From Euwallacea fornicatus (lineage: Eukaryota; Arthropoda; Insecta; Coleoptera; Curculionidae), in contig NC_089575.1 of assembly GCF_040115645.1 (NCBI RefSeq), positions 1,426,001 through 1,490,000 on the forward strand: 64,000 nt of DNA, written 5' to 3'. The notes under the pieces were generated by a model. The model was not told the origin of the DNA, did not search any database, and was given only the letters and a program-made list of their open reading frames with translations. A program made the translations under genes and the position numbers. Of the stretch, positions 12,236 to 25,306 are shown in pieces. The first letter of the stretch is position 1. Each line of letters opens with the position of its first letter.

Positions 12236-15200
12236 CTGTAAACTGGGATGACAGCCCAAATCCAGCAACATCTTGACCACCCCTATATGCCCCTTGTTCA
12301 CACCGATATGTAGCGCTGTTTGACGTCGTTTGTTGCGCGCATTTAAATCGGCGCCAGCGTGCGCCAGTAGCTGCACAACCGCGGGTTCATCACCAAAAGC
12401 TGCGTGGTGAACCGCCCGGTCGCCATCTTTGTCTTCAATCTCCACATCGGCGTGGAACCGTAGCAATACAGTGATCACCTCGAGATGGCCGTTTTGGGAG
12501 GCTGCCTGTAGGGCTGTATGACCTTAAAGAAAATTTATATTAAAGTTTTTTTATCTAATATATAAAAGTGGAAAAAATTACCAGCAAAAACACCATTAAC
12601 ATCCGGCCCTATTCCTGCACCGGCAGTGTTGCTTTGTTTTAATACTTCCTCACATTTCTGAGCGTCGCCGTTGGCAGCCGATTTCACCAATTCCTCATTA
12701 ACATCACCCGAGACATGAGTCTCAAATAACTTCTTTAAGAGGGCGCTTAATCGCTCACCAGATGTAGTACCTGAAACTTTCAAATAAAAAACAAGAAAAA
12801 AAAACAATCTTTATAGGTACCTTGCATAGTTCCATCTTTGCTGGCCAATTTGGTAACGGCCAAGGGATTATAGGTCCAAGTAGTATTGCAAACCTCCACT
12901 TTCAGATCATTGTCGTTGTATATTTGTTGCACGTGGCCGACTTTGCCAAGTGTCTAAAGAAAGCATTGCAATTATTTTACATAAAATGTGCTTTAATGAC
13001 ATCTTACAGCAGCCATGCCATCGGCCCAATCGCCATGTCCCCTTTGCAACATCTTGACCCTCTCGGCATCTGCGCAAATCTGCACCACATCCCCTACAGC
13101 GAATTGTTGCTGAGGCGTTTCGTTAAAACCGGCAGAATTCGGTGGAGTGGCCACCTTCGTCAGGACTGCAGGATTAAAAGTCCAGCGATTGCCACTGTTA
13201 TAAGCTACCACTATATCGTGGTCTTCGTCGATGCCTACCACTGTGCCAATGCTAAAAAGCGACATTAAGTATAAAAAACTAGTTAAAATTGAATTTGAAT
13301 TCTACCTAGTAAGACACTCATACATTCCATCAGTCCATCCGCCATGCCCATGCTGGAGCGATTGCACTATTTCAAGCTCCAAATCGACATTCACTTGATC
13401 GCCAATTTTCAACCCTGCGGGCCTGGGACTGGCTCCCTGCTCTCCCAGACAAGGCAAATGGTCTCTGTAGACGTTTTGGCCCTTAGCGTCGTTCACCACC
13501 TTCAAATCGGCCATGCCCTCAAAACCGACTCGGTACAAATTCTTGGAGCCATTGTCCCAAACTATGTAGGCGGCGGATCTATGTAAAAGGCATTTTTAAA
13601 AGTAAGCAATACAAACTTTATTATATTAACACCGAGAATGAAATTGAACACAAATTTACCTAGGACTAGCCGCTGACCAGTCTTGAATCTCCTGGACTTT
13701 TCCTCTCCTGCCATTACCGCCATCTTGATCCTCCCATTGCCAATCTACGCCACGGACCACTCGGGCACCAGGAAATATTCCCCTGATAGCGATTTTTTTT
13801 GTCTTTCTTCGAGGCTCCAAATAGAAACGCTCCCCTCCAGGGGTAGTAATTCGGTAAAATCTAAGGAAAAAATAAATATAGAAACTTTTGGAGCTACACA
13901 TGCAGGACAATTAGTTAATATAAAATCTTTGAGCATTGTTCGATTTTTTGTTAGTGAAATAGTTTTATAACCGGCCGTATAACTACGATTTCGAGGCAGG
14001 TGATCAACTAAAGGTCAGTGACGCTAGATTTATTTTTAAAATATTATAAACAGGAAAACTAGTTTAAAGCACTAAAACAAATTTTACAAATGCACAATAT
14101 ATAAATTATAACGTTGTAATATGTGAAATATAAAAAAACTTACTCGAAAACCGATAATTGTAAGATAAAAATGAAAATTCGGCACTAATAGCCGTTAAAC
14201 GCCAGAACGGAAGCACACTAATGACATCTATCACCTGACAACTTAAATACTACGGATTAGCCGCCTTGATAGACTTAGAATAATAAGAATTATAATCTAA
14301 ATTTAAAGAGAATCTAATTGGCGGACCAAATTTTCAAAAATTCCTAAAATTAAAGGAAAGATCTGGTTTACTTTTAATTTTAATAGTAATATTAAATAAA
14401 TTTATAGAAAAATAAAGATTTCACTGATTTTGATTAGGTACATAGCTTTTAAATGACTTAGACACAATTGTCATAATTACTCTTAATATGAAAACACCTA
14501 TTTTTATGAATGTGCAAATTTCTATCCCGTTTAACTACGTCTGTATGAATTACTATTTATGAAATCCCCATAGAAGTCATTAAAAGTTGGGGAGAGAAGC
14601 AACGTTGACTTTATCAAAAGAACTTACCAGTCACTAATATGAAGAACCATTTTTATAAATTTTAAATCTTTAATTCCACTTATTTCAATAATTTGTCTTG
14701 TGTTAAATAGATTTAAGGACATACAAAAGATTGGATTTTAATTTAAAAGCCAAAACAAAGAGAGGTAAGAACAATTTCAAGAAACAGAAATGTTAAATAA
14801 TGAAGTTTTAAGTTAAAAAAAAACAATTTTTCTATAAACTGACAAATATTCTATTTTGTAAATGAAATATTTCCTTACATAAGTTTATAGGAACTTTTGT
14901 TCTTATTTTGACTTAAAGAATATTCTGTAAAATTTGAGATGTATGTTTAGGAAGTACCCTGTATATTGGCCCATTCTGTTTTCTCCTTAGACTGAAATAT
15001 GCCTACCTGTGTCTTAAGTGATGCTTATCTCCATGATAACAGACAGAACACAAATCATAATTGCCACACTCGGCGCATTTCCAACGAATCCCGAAAATGG
15101 GCTGCTGCCTGCAGGTGTCACACATTGTTCCCTCATGCTTAATACCTGTAGGAGCACTGTCCAAGATACGTAAATCGTACTGCCCCGAGCAGCGGTAATT

Positions 15201-15714
15201 TGCAGCAGTGCCATTGTCCCAAACAACAACCACCTCATCTGGAGATTCAAAGTTTCTCACTGTGCCCACATGTCCTTCTCCCCCATCCTAATATAATTTG
15301 AGAGCAAGACATTAAAGAAATTAATGTAGTGCTTATTGAACTTTAACATTGCTAAACATTTATAGGTTAATAAATAGGTATCACCAAATGTTGGAGAGTA
15401 GATAATGGGGCAAAAATAACACTGACAAAAAACAGAAAACATTCTAAAGTAAGTATGTATAAAAGCAGAGCTGCAGGGTCAAAGAATTACATTTGGAAGG
15501 ATTAAAGGTAATGTAAGCTAATTGCATGTAGTAGGATATAACAAGGATACAATCCTATATCTAACTATAAAATTGGATAAAAGGCCCTCTTAAGAATCAC
15601 CTGTTTGCCCCATTTCCAGTCAGGGCCCCTAATTACGCGGGCCCCCACGCCTTCTGTAATCCGACTGCCTCTAGGAACTGTTGAACTTGTTCCAACTGCA
15701 TTGGCTATTTCCAT
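12236..15714 (-). CDS. mib1: E3 ubiquitin-protein ligase Mind bomb 1, N-terminal part (3' end outside window)
   Basis: RING E3 ligase that ubiquitinates Delta/Serrate ligands and promotes their endocytosis, activating Notch in neighbouring cells. Eight exons join in phase: 15714-15601, 15287-15007, 13860-13660, 13578-13306, 13251-13008, 12953-12821, 12770-12582 and 12522-12236, giving 574 codons. In order: a MIB/HERC2 domain (about residues 27-85, GARVIRGPDWKWGKQ), a ZZ zinc finger (about 92-131, paired CxxC ending HHLRHR), a second MIB/HERC2 domain (WQWEDQDGGNGRRG), two Mib repeats (GHGGWTDGM and GHGDWADGM) and about three ankyrin repeats (DKDGDRAVHHAAFGDE). The domain order matches Mib1. 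The last exon ends in phase 0 after CHPSLQ. The remaining ankyrins and three RINGs expected of a protein of about 1,000 residues are absent, so the gene continues off the left edge or is broken. The start is the first ATG before the MIB domain. Confidence 0.93.
13861..15006 (-). other. mib1 intron 2, AT-rich
   Basis: This 1,146-bp intron lies between the exon ending the ZZ finger and the exon beginning FYRITTPGG. It is AT-rich with no coding signal. A CCCTGTATA terminus-like motif sits near 14957, the same short motif found at the ends of several transposon-like repeats elsewhere in the window. Confidence 0.6.
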
Positions 15715-16944
15715 ATTTTAGAAGAAAAATTGCTGTAAACTTTTTATTTATTTTCAAAAAGTAGTATACATCTAAAAGAACACGAAAAAATCAAATAAAT
15801 ACTCAACGAACGCCACTAGTTTGATGGAAGAAACGCCATTAACGTCAAAAACAGCTGTTAGGGCATCAGCGTCCCTAAAAATCAAAAATGTAAAATCATA
15901 CAAATTTGATGTAGACAATATACACAATGAAGATTATTTTAGAGGTCGAACTTCTAAAGGGGACATTAAAATTATAAGCCTATTATAGACATGTTCAAAA
16001 TTTCTTTCACTTACTTTATAGTTTATGAAATACTCATAAGTGTTTTTGTTTTTATTTAAAAGGCACAGCAAAGTGCTTAAACATCCAAACAATTTATTCA
16101 AAAAAAAATAACACTGGTAAAAAATTAAACAATTTACTCCATTAATAATAGTACTAATGTCTCTAGACTGCACTGACAAAATACCTTAAATAATCTTAGA
16201 AACATCTATAATATAATTTTACAAACCACTTACACAGTATATAAATTCGGTTTGATGAATGAAAACTTTTAATTTCAAGTGTTAAAACTGGCGACACGGT
16301 CAGTAGGTACTTCACAGATTAAAATTGAAAACTAAGTAACCAATGTATACAGTTTTAAACGTCTTTAATGTCCGTTAATAACAATAATAGTCGGACGTTA
16401 ATTACATTAATAATCACATTGCATTTATTGAAATTTTTTTCTCGCGACACTTGAAATAATACATTTTTGGTAGATTTTTTTACTTCCGAAGGCAAGAAAA
16501 TAAATTCATTTTTTTCTTTTGCAAAATTAAACTCATTTTTCTCCAACGATCAACTACATTGACGACTTTCACAACATTTCCAGGTTCTCCATAATACATA
16601 ACATATAGAAATAGTAATTTTCGATAAAAATATACTTAGGAATTATTGTAAATTACTGCAAAAAAATAAATAATATTTACAACACAGAAATTCTCACTAA
16701 GATTTAACACCTCATTACTCATAAATAAAACAACAAAAACGCTGTATCAAATATATCACATGCTTTTCAAATGCTTTTTAAATTCGATAACTAAGGAACC
16801 TTTACTTCCACACACCACCCTGTATATTATTTATTAATGTATCTTTTTATCAATGTGAGTATATAATAGATCAAAATGTATTATAGTGAACGTATAATAG
16901 ATTTTGATGAGAGACTGGCCGTTTTTCATACACAAATTAAGACC
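15715..16944. other. Intergenic region between ZAD zinc-finger gene and mib1
   Basis: AT-rich DNA of about 1.2 kb that should hold the mib1 promoter, since both flanking genes run leftward. The motif AACGTCAAAA lies at 15841-15850, about 130 bp upstream of the mib1 ATG. A CACCCTGTATA terminus-like motif occurs near 16818. Nothing else is recognised. Confidence 0.5.
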
Positions 16945-19178
16945 TTAATGTACTTTGGACGTGTGAGCTTTTAAGTAGCCCTGACTTTTAAAAGACCGAT
17001 TACATCTCTCGCATTTAAAACTTCTATACAGGAACTGATTTTTCAATATTGGGTTGATGTAGGGGTGGTCTCGAGTGCGACACCTTACATTGCTTGACGA
17101 AAAAACCTTCCTTGAGTTCATTGGATATGATGCCACTAACCTAAACCTCACACAATAGCAATGATAAAGTTTTTTTCTAATAATTATTCTTACCTGTCTA
17201 GTAGCTTAACTGCTGGTGAAGAATTTAGATTAAGCCTTTTTGTGAGTGAAAAATCTTTCTCTGCAGGGTCTTCTTTCACCCTTAAATTTAGGTTCAAATC
17301 ATGCATATGGTCTTCAACTTCAAATTCAGGTTCTTCAGGCTCATTTTTTACTTCTGCCATCTCCTCAAATGATGTTTCTAGATAATCTAAAGGACAACGG
17401 CTGTCTAAATCAATGATAAAATAATACTTTAGGGCCGATGAATAGAGATAAAAATCCAAACTCACCTTCATCTTCATCATTATTACCAATTATGATTTCC
17501 TTTTTTATTTTTGTGTCTTGTTCCACCACCACTTCCTCAATATTGTCTTGCACACTTCCATCCTCTTCCTCACTTAAAAAATCCTCTTCCTGAGATTCAA
17601 AATCGCTGTCATACTCAAATTTCTCCTCACTCTCAATTACATCAAGAATATGGTCTCTGAATTCAGAAAAATCCCTTTTAAAGTAGTTTTTTGAGAATGC
17701 AGTTAATTTGTCTAAAGGAGTGGTTTCAATATTTGAGTTTTTATCTAAAGTAAATTCATAATTTCTTGTAAAATCAATAATGCTCTTTAACCCTCCTTTT
17801 GTGTGGTCATACCTAGGGTAGCAAGAAATTATAGATTTATCTGCATCTCTTTTTGGTCTGTTTAATAGCTGTTGCAACAAAGAACACCTCTGCCCCTTGG
17901 TAATTCTCTGTTTCTTTTTGCCAGAGTAATTTCTTATACTACTTTCAAATAAATTATTGTCAGATTCAATAGAGAGTTTTTCAATTTCTACATTCAATTC
18001 ACTATTCCGAAATGCTATTGCTAGTCCACGATTATCATTACTAACAGTCTCGGTATTATATTTGTCATGTGCAAAATTAAGTTTGTCTACATATCCCTGA
18101 ATTATGTTTGTACTCTTTTTGCACATGTTGAGGAAATGGTAAGATACTCGTAGTTTGTTGACACATTTTTCGCAAATTGCTGTTGAAATTGAATCTTCAG
18201 AAATTTCCTGTAGGAGAAAAAGATATAAATGGGGTAATTTATAAAAGAAAAACAAAAATCAAGTAGTGATTGAGGAGTTAGCAAGAAGGAACAACATTAA
18301 AAAATGTGTATTCTGCTTAGCTGTATTAATTTATTTATTTATTTTAGCTGAGAGAACATACTATACAAAAGGCCAAATTGATCATTATTTTGTGCTCTTT
18401 CCAAAATTGTAGCATGTTTCAATAATAGCAGATTTTTAATAATAGTTCAGGAAGGATAATAATATAGAAGTGTCAGTCAGATTCAGTTCATCATTACTGA
18501 AAATGTTACTTACAATAATTATGGTGGATTCATGTGGATGGAAAAATGTTTGGAGTAAAGTACTTCCAGTTTTGGAGATTTTGAACAGGTAAATTGACAG
18601 TTATAGTATTTGACCACTTTTAGGCTCATGATTATTCACCATAAAAACAATTCAATAGAAAACAGCCCCATTCAAATCTATTGCCAAAATGATTAACATT
18701 TCCATATTGTCAAATTTTATCTGTTTGCCATAGCTTGAGCAATATTCATGTTGATTAAAAAAATACAAACTTGTAACAAGAGAGTTGTAGTTTCTCGACC
18801 AGAGAATATTGGCATGTTTGCTTTATATTATAAATTGTAACAATTTGCCTCATATACCCCCAGGTAACAAACAAATTTGTTTTTTGGTAATTTGGATTTG
18901 GTACCCAAAAGTATAATAGGAATCAGGGAATTATAGGGGTGAGCTAATACAAAATTGTACCTGTTAAATGCCTACACCACTGAATTTTACAACCTGTCTC
19001 TGACAGAAAAATCAATAAGTCAGACAGATTTCCCAATCCTCGGTTGATTACTTACCAAATTAGCGCAATTCTGCAATTTCTCGCTTAACCTGACCGAATC
19101 GAAGTCTACGGTCTCGATGTCCACTACCGGAGCCCCTGTTTGAACACATATCCTACACAATTTTTCCAAAAAATGCAT
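16945..19178 (-). CDS. ZAD-domain C2H2 zinc-finger protein with a single C-terminal finger
   Basis: Probable nuclear DNA-binding protein of the ZAD family, which dimerises through a treble-clef zinc domain. Four exons join in phase: 19178-19056, 18207-17466, 17404-17194 and 17140-16945, giving 423 residues. The ZAD is split by intron 1: exon 1 carries the first pair (LCRICVQTG) and exon 2 the second (ICEKCVNKLR). A long linker follows, with a basic patch (KKKQRITKGQR) and a strongly acidic stretch (EEEDGSVQDNIEEVVVEQ). One classical C2H2 finger (CERCNRSF to HTSKVH) ends the protein. An in-frame TAA lies directly before the ATG, which fixes the start. Most ZAD proteins carry several fingers, so one is unusual; regulation through protein contacts rather than specific DNA reading is possible. 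Target unknown. Confidence 0.82.
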
Positions 19179-21374
19179 TTAGGGAAAAAAAAATTGGGTG
19201 ACCTGTCAATCAAACGTATCATATGTCAAAGTGTCATCCACCACCTCTAGAACAGTCCTAAACAAAAACATTGACGTGGCCTTGAAATCAGGAAAAGAAC
19301 GACTTAAATTTTAAAAAATCACTAAAGTTTTCTATCTTTGTTCCCTAAATGAATCTCGACAGGGAAAACGTCGTGTGAAACATAATTTCTAAAAAATAAT
19401 ACTTTGCTCAATTGACTTAATTCGGAATCAGTCAAATACCTTAGTTTACCTATTATTTTTAAAAATACAAAATCAAAAGAAAGGTATTGTGACAAAGTTT
19501 ACATTAATTACACAGCCAATGGAATAATTTCACTCATTCTTTCGTCATCACGCCACATTTTCCACCAATCAGCAGTTTGATAAACTAGATATTTCACAGT
19601 AAAACAATTTACGCATTAGCATTTCCACTAGTAGATTATGTTTTCCTTGTCTACCATTAATCGCTTTGTAGTGTATATGACAAAGATGCAGCTTTCCCGA
19701 ATTCATGTTCTACCTTTACCTGATAGGGCACGTCATATGCGAATGTGAGAGAGAAGTTTATGAGATTCGAAATGCGTTTTATGATGACTTTTTGCAGATA
19801 AAAAATACCCCTTAAAGACGAGTAATTTATTTATACAAAACTGTTGAAATTGAACTTTTAGTGCCTAATTTTCGTCGATTTCCTACTTATTCATTGCGTG
19901 GTCGGTAAGTCTTTAATTTACATTATTTGTATTTATTATTCTGACTGAAATATCAGTGGAATGATACCAAGGTCTGTGACAAGGTTACAGCCCTCTATTT
20001 GGAGTCAGATTGAGCCAAGTAGCCAATTTATATTGTAATATAAGCTTTAAACTAGTAGAAAGTAACACGGGTAAAGTGCTTTTCCTCCTAGTTCTTGTGA
20101 GACTGTAGTATAAAGTTTTTAAGGGCATGCCCTGGATACCCAGTTAAACCTTATTGGGATTGAAGTTACAGTAAGATTAATAATTGAAACAATTCACTCC
20201 GGAAATTAGAAAAGTCTAGAAGGACCTCTTGAAATTCCTACAATTTTTTTTAGTTTATATTATAACTGGAAATTTCAATGTCCCATTTTACCTGAATATC
20301 ATTAAATTTTAAATTTTTGTAGCACAACATTTAAATTTGCTGCTATTAAGTTGAAATAAAAAAAAAACTGTTTTGCTTTCATAAGAAAATAGGAAATAAA
20401 ATTGTTAAAAAAGTGTAAAATTTGTAAAGAAATGTATTATAATTTAGAAAGCAAGAATTCAATTTGAATCTATGTTATTCAGAGTGGGTACAGAGAGCAT
20501 CAATGCATCTTGCCAGTGGCTTCACTAGCATACATTATATATCTACTGAAGTCAGAAATACAAATTCAGTAAACCTAATGTTAACATATTCTTATTTGTT
20601 ATTGGTAATGTAAGAATTTGATCTAAATAATGGTATGGTAACACCATAGTGGTGTGTAATCATGTAGAGTTCTCTTTATCATTTTCTATAAGATCTATTT
20701 TTTGAAGGAAATGCAATGCATTACATGGAAGAAACAGAAAAGGAAAGGTAAAATGTAAAAAATTATTTGACAACAGATTACTGATAGCATACAAGTAACA
20801 CAACTGATAGCAGAAAGAATAAGCAAGCAATTGGTCAATTAATAAGATGATTATTCAATTTTTATTGGTTAGACGGGTACTGTTACCTTAGATGAGATGA
20901 AAAATTGTACTTGTGCAACTTGAGCAACTAAACTTACATTAACAATAATATTGCAGCAATATGAACCACATTTATCATTAGGTTGAATTTATAATTTTGG
21001 CTTTATACTGTTATGTGACTTGGAATATGAGAGAATAACTGCCTAATACCATTAAAAAGTGGGAGTCTTTAGCTTTTAAAATACATTCTACTATCTCAAT
21101 CAATTAATCAAAAGGTACACCTCTGCTAATGCTTGATACTATTAAACACTAAATAATTTTGCCCTATAATATGGAAAACATTCCTTTGATAACTTTCATT
21201 TGAATTAATTATTTAGGACTTCAGTGCTTTAGCATTTACTCACTTAATAAATATCTTCTCAAAACCGTCTCCTTTATAGCATCACTGAAAGGAAATTTTT
21301 CATATTTTAGTGTAAAATTTGACCAGAAGCATACTACTTAGTCATCAGAAATACCTACTTCTGACTATCAAAAA
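19179..21374. promoter_or_regulatory. Divergent promoter region and presumed 5' UTR intron of the NKRF-like gene
   Basis: The ZAD gene runs left from 19178 and the NKRF-like gene runs right from 21375. TGTCAA-type motifs (about 19203 and 19222) lie just upstream of the ZAD ATG. A strong donor (GTCG|GTAAGT at 19904/19905) and an acceptor (ATATTTTAG|TGT at 21310/21311) would remove a 1.4-kb intron from the 5' UTR of the rightward gene, putting its start site near 19.87 kb. No TATA box is evident. The intron is AT-rich and no coding exon was seen. Transcript data would decide. Confidence 0.4.
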
Positions 21375-22580
21375 ATGGAACACAACAGATCGGGCTACAA
21401 CAGAAATTACCCATATGAACGAAGACCCCCACGTCAAAATAGAACTCACAGACCTGAGGAAAGAAGACTCCCACAACAGAATACAAATCAGTCTATGGCA
21501 GGTGGATACAGGGGTCAGTACTACAATAATTTTAACCATCAACACAGAAATAACAAGTATCCTAGAAAAATACCTCCTAGGCAAAACAATTACCCTGAAA
21601 GAACTTTTGACAATAGTGGTAGGGAAGTAGACAATAATCAGGCTTGCAATAATAGTAGACAAACTGAAATTGCAAATGTAAGTACTGTTGTTACAGAGTG
21701 GAGCCCTTTGGAAGTGAAAGCTAAGTCTTTCCTTGATAGGGTCTTCACTCAGGAAGGTGTAAGAGCAAAATTGATATTTCTGCAGACAATTGACAATGCT
21801 ATTCAAACTTTGCAAGGTACTGTTGATAATTGCCAATTGCAAATGACAGTAGAGCAATGCCCTACTGGAGAATATATCTTGAAAATTGGCCAAGAAGACA
21901 TTGTCAGAGGCTTGTTTCCCTCAAAACAACTAGCTAGGCATAGTTTGGCCGAAGAAGCTTTAATAACTTTAAAAAAAGACTGTTTTTATATTATAAAAAA
22001 AAATGACTTTGAGGAAGTTTTGACTAATGACCAAGGTGAGAAAAAAGATAATAAGTCTCAGTATAATTTAGAAGGCAGTAAGGCACATCAAATGATGGTG
22101 AAAATGGGGTGGGGTGGAAAAGGGCTGGGTATTAATGAACAGGGTGAGGAGAAGACTGTAGCTGAAACTATAGACCAAAATATTAGTAGACAAGGACTTG
22201 GAGTAGATAATGTTTTCAAAAAAATCCATAGTATCCTTGAAGATTACACGAAATCAAACAAAATGAGTTTGCTCAAGTTTGACCCAAATTTCACTTCAGA
22301 GGAGAGAGCGCACATTCACAAAATTGCCTCAAAATTTGGTTTAAAATCAAAGAGCGAGGGCAAAGGAGATCAGAGGAGGATCACTATCACCAAAAAGCTA
22401 AATCGAAGTGATTTGGTGTACAATTTACTAATCAGTGGTTTGGAAAACGCTCTTTATAAACTACAGATTCCCTCTAAATTTGCGTATTTGTGGGACCATG
22501 ATCAAAACAATGAGGATATCGCTTTTCTGCCACATTTTCCTACTAATAAGTTTATTAGTGATATAGATAGTGATATATAG
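21375..22580 (+). CDS. NF-kappa-B-repressing-factor-like protein (dsRBD-like, G-patch, R3H)
   Basis: A single-exon frame of 401 residues. The N-terminus (1-100) is rich in Arg, Asn and Gln and looks disordered and RNA-binding. Residues about 110-205 resemble a double-stranded RNA-binding fold (SPLEVKAKSFL to HSLAEEALITL). Residues about 234-278 form a G-patch (MMVKMGWGGKGLGINEQGEE), which in this family recruits a DEAH helicase such as DHX15. Residues about 300-345 form an R3H-type nucleic-acid-binding domain (ERAHIHKIASKFGL). G-patch followed by R3H is the arrangement of NKRF, a nucleolar factor in pre-rRNA processing. The short C-terminal tail ends in Asp/Ser/Ile. The first ATG after a plausible splice acceptor (21310) was chosen; a second frame from 21319 has no family motif. 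Orthology to NKRF is likely but not proven. Confidence 0.8.
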   Translation: MEHNRSGYNRNYPYERRPPRQNRTHRPEERRLPQQNTNQSMAGGYRGQYYNNFNHQHRNNKYPRKIPPRQNNYPERTFDNSGREVDNNQACNNSRQTEIANVSTVVTEWSPLEVKAKSFLDRVFTQEGVRAKLIFLQTIDNAIQTLQGTVDNCQLQMTVEQCPTGEYILKIGQEDIVRGLFPSKQLARHSLAEEALITLKKDCFYIIKKNDFEEVLTNDQGEKKDNKSQYNLEGSKAHQMMVKMGWGGKGLGINEQGEEKTVAETIDQNISRQGLGVDNVFKKIHSILEDYTKSNKMSLLKFDPNFTSEERAHIHKIASKFGLKSKSEGKGDQRRITITKKLNRSDLVYNLLISGLENALYKLQIPSKFAYLWDHDQNNEDIAFLPHFPTNKFISDIDSDI

Positions 22581-23555
22581 CGATATAAATTAAGAAAGTG
22601 TTGGAAAACACCAATAATTAAATGACTTGTTAAAGATCACTAAACTTAGATAAACGAAAAGAGATGGACTTCTGAAATACTTTACAGCTCTGAAGTTTGG
22701 AAGCTGACATCATTTCTATGTAGATTTGATTACTGTTATCACGATTGTTGCGGTAATTGTTCCAATTAATATGTTCGTAGTATTATTACATTAGAATTTT
22801 CGTTTTACCTGTTCACTGCTATTTACTAAATCAGTAGTATCAAAGGGGAAGTTTGGTTTACATGGGCGAACATCGGAAAAACAAATTACTAGATATTTTC
22901 GAAAAATAGTGAATGCAGATAAGGTATGATAATGTTGACGATGTTTAAGTATTGTATTTTCGATTTTAACTCGTCCAGGTACTTTTGAGAGAACCTAACG
23001 TACAACTGTATATTTTAGCCAACAATTTTGTTATATAACATTTGTCATCTCATTCTTGCTTTGCGGTTTTTGAACGTTTCTATCATTGCGGCCAAGTTTT
23101 TGCTTCAGCGGTCACCTGTATTCTACAATATTTTTCTTATTTTCCAATAACAAAATAGTTGTTATTGTATACAGACCGATTTTTAACCATGATTTACCGA
23201 ACCTGCAAATTTTATCTATATCGCGTTTTTTGAAACATCTCAAAGACCTTGACCGTTAGCCCTATGTTCAGATCGTACGATTCGATTCATAAATTGTTAC
23301 TAGTTAAGTACATTATTATAAAGTCATTTACACATAATAAACGTTTTTGCTATGAACATGTGTTATGAACAGTTTATTTCGTGATTATTTGTTTCAAATA
23401 GTAAAATTTTTTGGAACTCAATTTACTAATCAAGTTCCTGTTAACATGCTCGTCATTTTCCACGCATTGACCCAGCAATACTCAATAAAACCTCACGAAA
23501 TAAGTAAAAACATTAGTGAAAGCAATTGAGTCATCCTAATTTGCAACAATTACAC

Positions 23556-24260
23556 AGGGTGTTCACTTAATAGCCCCTTGTGCTTTTAAAAGTTTATTTG
23601 CAAATTTATAAAGTATCAATTTTGGGGATGTACACGTAAATGAGGCTGATGAGGATAAATTTGAAAATTAGTGACAACTTTACAGAGTGTCTCAAAAAAG
23701 CGGGACATTTGCCGCACCTTATAAAAAATTAGTATCGCAGTTAGCTTGAGTTAGATTTTGATAATTTTAGGATGGATTCTCATGTAAGATCACCTTAACA
23801 AACACAAATACTTATTTACTCAAAAATGCTTACATAGCATTTACAATAACAACGTTAATTTTCACTTTTCAGCTTCAATTATCTTTAATTTTTCAAATAG
23901 GACGTTCTTTATGACGTGAACGAAAGAAAATTTAATTTTCTTCATTTTGGCATAAAATAATGTCATATTTATTCTAAACGTTAATGATATTAATTATTTT
24001 GAAAAACCCTGCATTAATGGCGAAGTACCTGAGTGTTCAGCATGCCTTGCTATGGTTCAGCCGTGAACTCAGGTTTTCCTGAAATAATTAACAATTCCAT
24101 TAACATTTAAGATGAATGTAACATTATTTCATACTAAAAGGGAAAAAAAATCGAATTTTCTCTCGTCTTCTAGGGTAAAAACCATACCGTCCTGTTTGAA
24201 AAGATCAATAAGGTTGAAGCTGACTAGGTAAAAATTAAAGTTGTTAGTGCGAACACCCTG
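23556..24260. repeat. MITE-like element with ACAGGGTGTTC terminal inverted repeats
   Basis: The left end reads ACAGGGTGTTCAC and the right end GCGAACACCCTGT, so the termini are inverted copies over about 12 bases. The interior of about 700 bp has no transposase frame. It overlaps, rather than nests within, the second inverted-repeat pair at 23679-24556. The same terminal motif is seen at other repeats in the window, suggesting a family moved by a Tc1/mariner-type transposase. TA flanks are not clean. Confidence 0.5.
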
Positions 24261-24556
24261 TATGTATTTTAGTCTAAATGAGTATTCATGCCTTCTAAAA
24301 GGATCTTACACGAGACTCCATCCTAAAATGATCAAAATCTAAGTTAAGCTAACTACGACATTAATTTTTTATGAGGCATTGCAAATTTTTAAAATGTGTT
24401 TTCAAACGTTGTAGTCACTGCACTCCAGACTAAATAAAAATCCAGGAACTAGCAAAGGTTCAAACGAACATTCCTATCACGTGAAAAAATGTAGATGGTC
24501 CCATATTAAAAAAAAAAAACGCTTTATGACGCGCCACTCTTTTGGGACACCCGGTA
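23679..24556. repeat. Foldback element with long imperfect inverted repeats
   Basis: The segment at about 23705-23797 returns as an inverted copy at about 24298-24400. The shared core TAGATTTTGAT-ATTTTAGGATGGA recurs with few mismatches, and by eye the arms are about 85-90 percent alike. The outer ends (CAGAGTGTCTCAAAAAAGCGG on the left, GGGACACCCGG on the right) also pair, but the right arm carries about 150 bp extra between its inner and outer parts. No transposase frame is present. Confidence 0.55.
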
Positions 24557-25282
24557 CGTATTGTTTTACAATGATACATACAGAGTGCCTCATGCCAGTT
24601 TTATAATAAGAAGAATCGTCAATCACCAACACTTGTCCACCAGAAGTAGGCGCTCCAAGCTTGCGAGAAATTTGAAATAAAAGTGGTAACTAATCACTCT
24701 ATTGATAAGGTTAGATAATTAAATGTCTCCAAGGATGAGATAGCGGCGGGTCCACGAAAATGATATGATGGTTAAGCAGTTAGCAGCAAAGTTAATTTAT
24801 GACCTTTAGTTGAGTACCAGTCGGTATCTATATAACAGTGAAAGCAGCCTGTACGTGTAAATTAATGTTCGGGATTAGGTGGGATTAAGTTCGGTAGTTG
24901 TGAATCTACAGGGTTTTAATTTGAAATAGATAGGTGAGGCTTAAACGTAACTCTTAATTTTTTTGCTGTAGTCTGGACTTTGTAGTTTAGTGAGAAATTC
25001 GTTAATTGCGTTGTCATTTTAAAACTGAATCACCATGAATTTCGTTTATTACAATTGTTTGGTAATATAATGAAATTTACTTAGATCGCACGGGAGTAGA
25101 TGCAGAAGCGTTAGCAATTAGAAATTTTCCTAAGAAGTTCCAAAGAGGTTTTAATACTCCTTGACGATTTAGCGAATCCACAGTTTGCTCAATTTTAATT
25201 GGAAATTTTGCAAGGATCCTGAAAGTGGCTCCAGTAACATTTCAGCGGTGCTACTCTTCAATTCGGAGTGAAAATAGTCTTG

Positions 25283-25306
25283 TTTTTTTTTTTTTTTTTT
25301 TTTTTT
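25283..25306 (+). repeat. Poly-T run of 24
   Basis: A pure T homopolymer, ending at TTTTGGTATAC. Either slippage or the tail of a minus-strand retroposition event. Confidence 0.9.
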
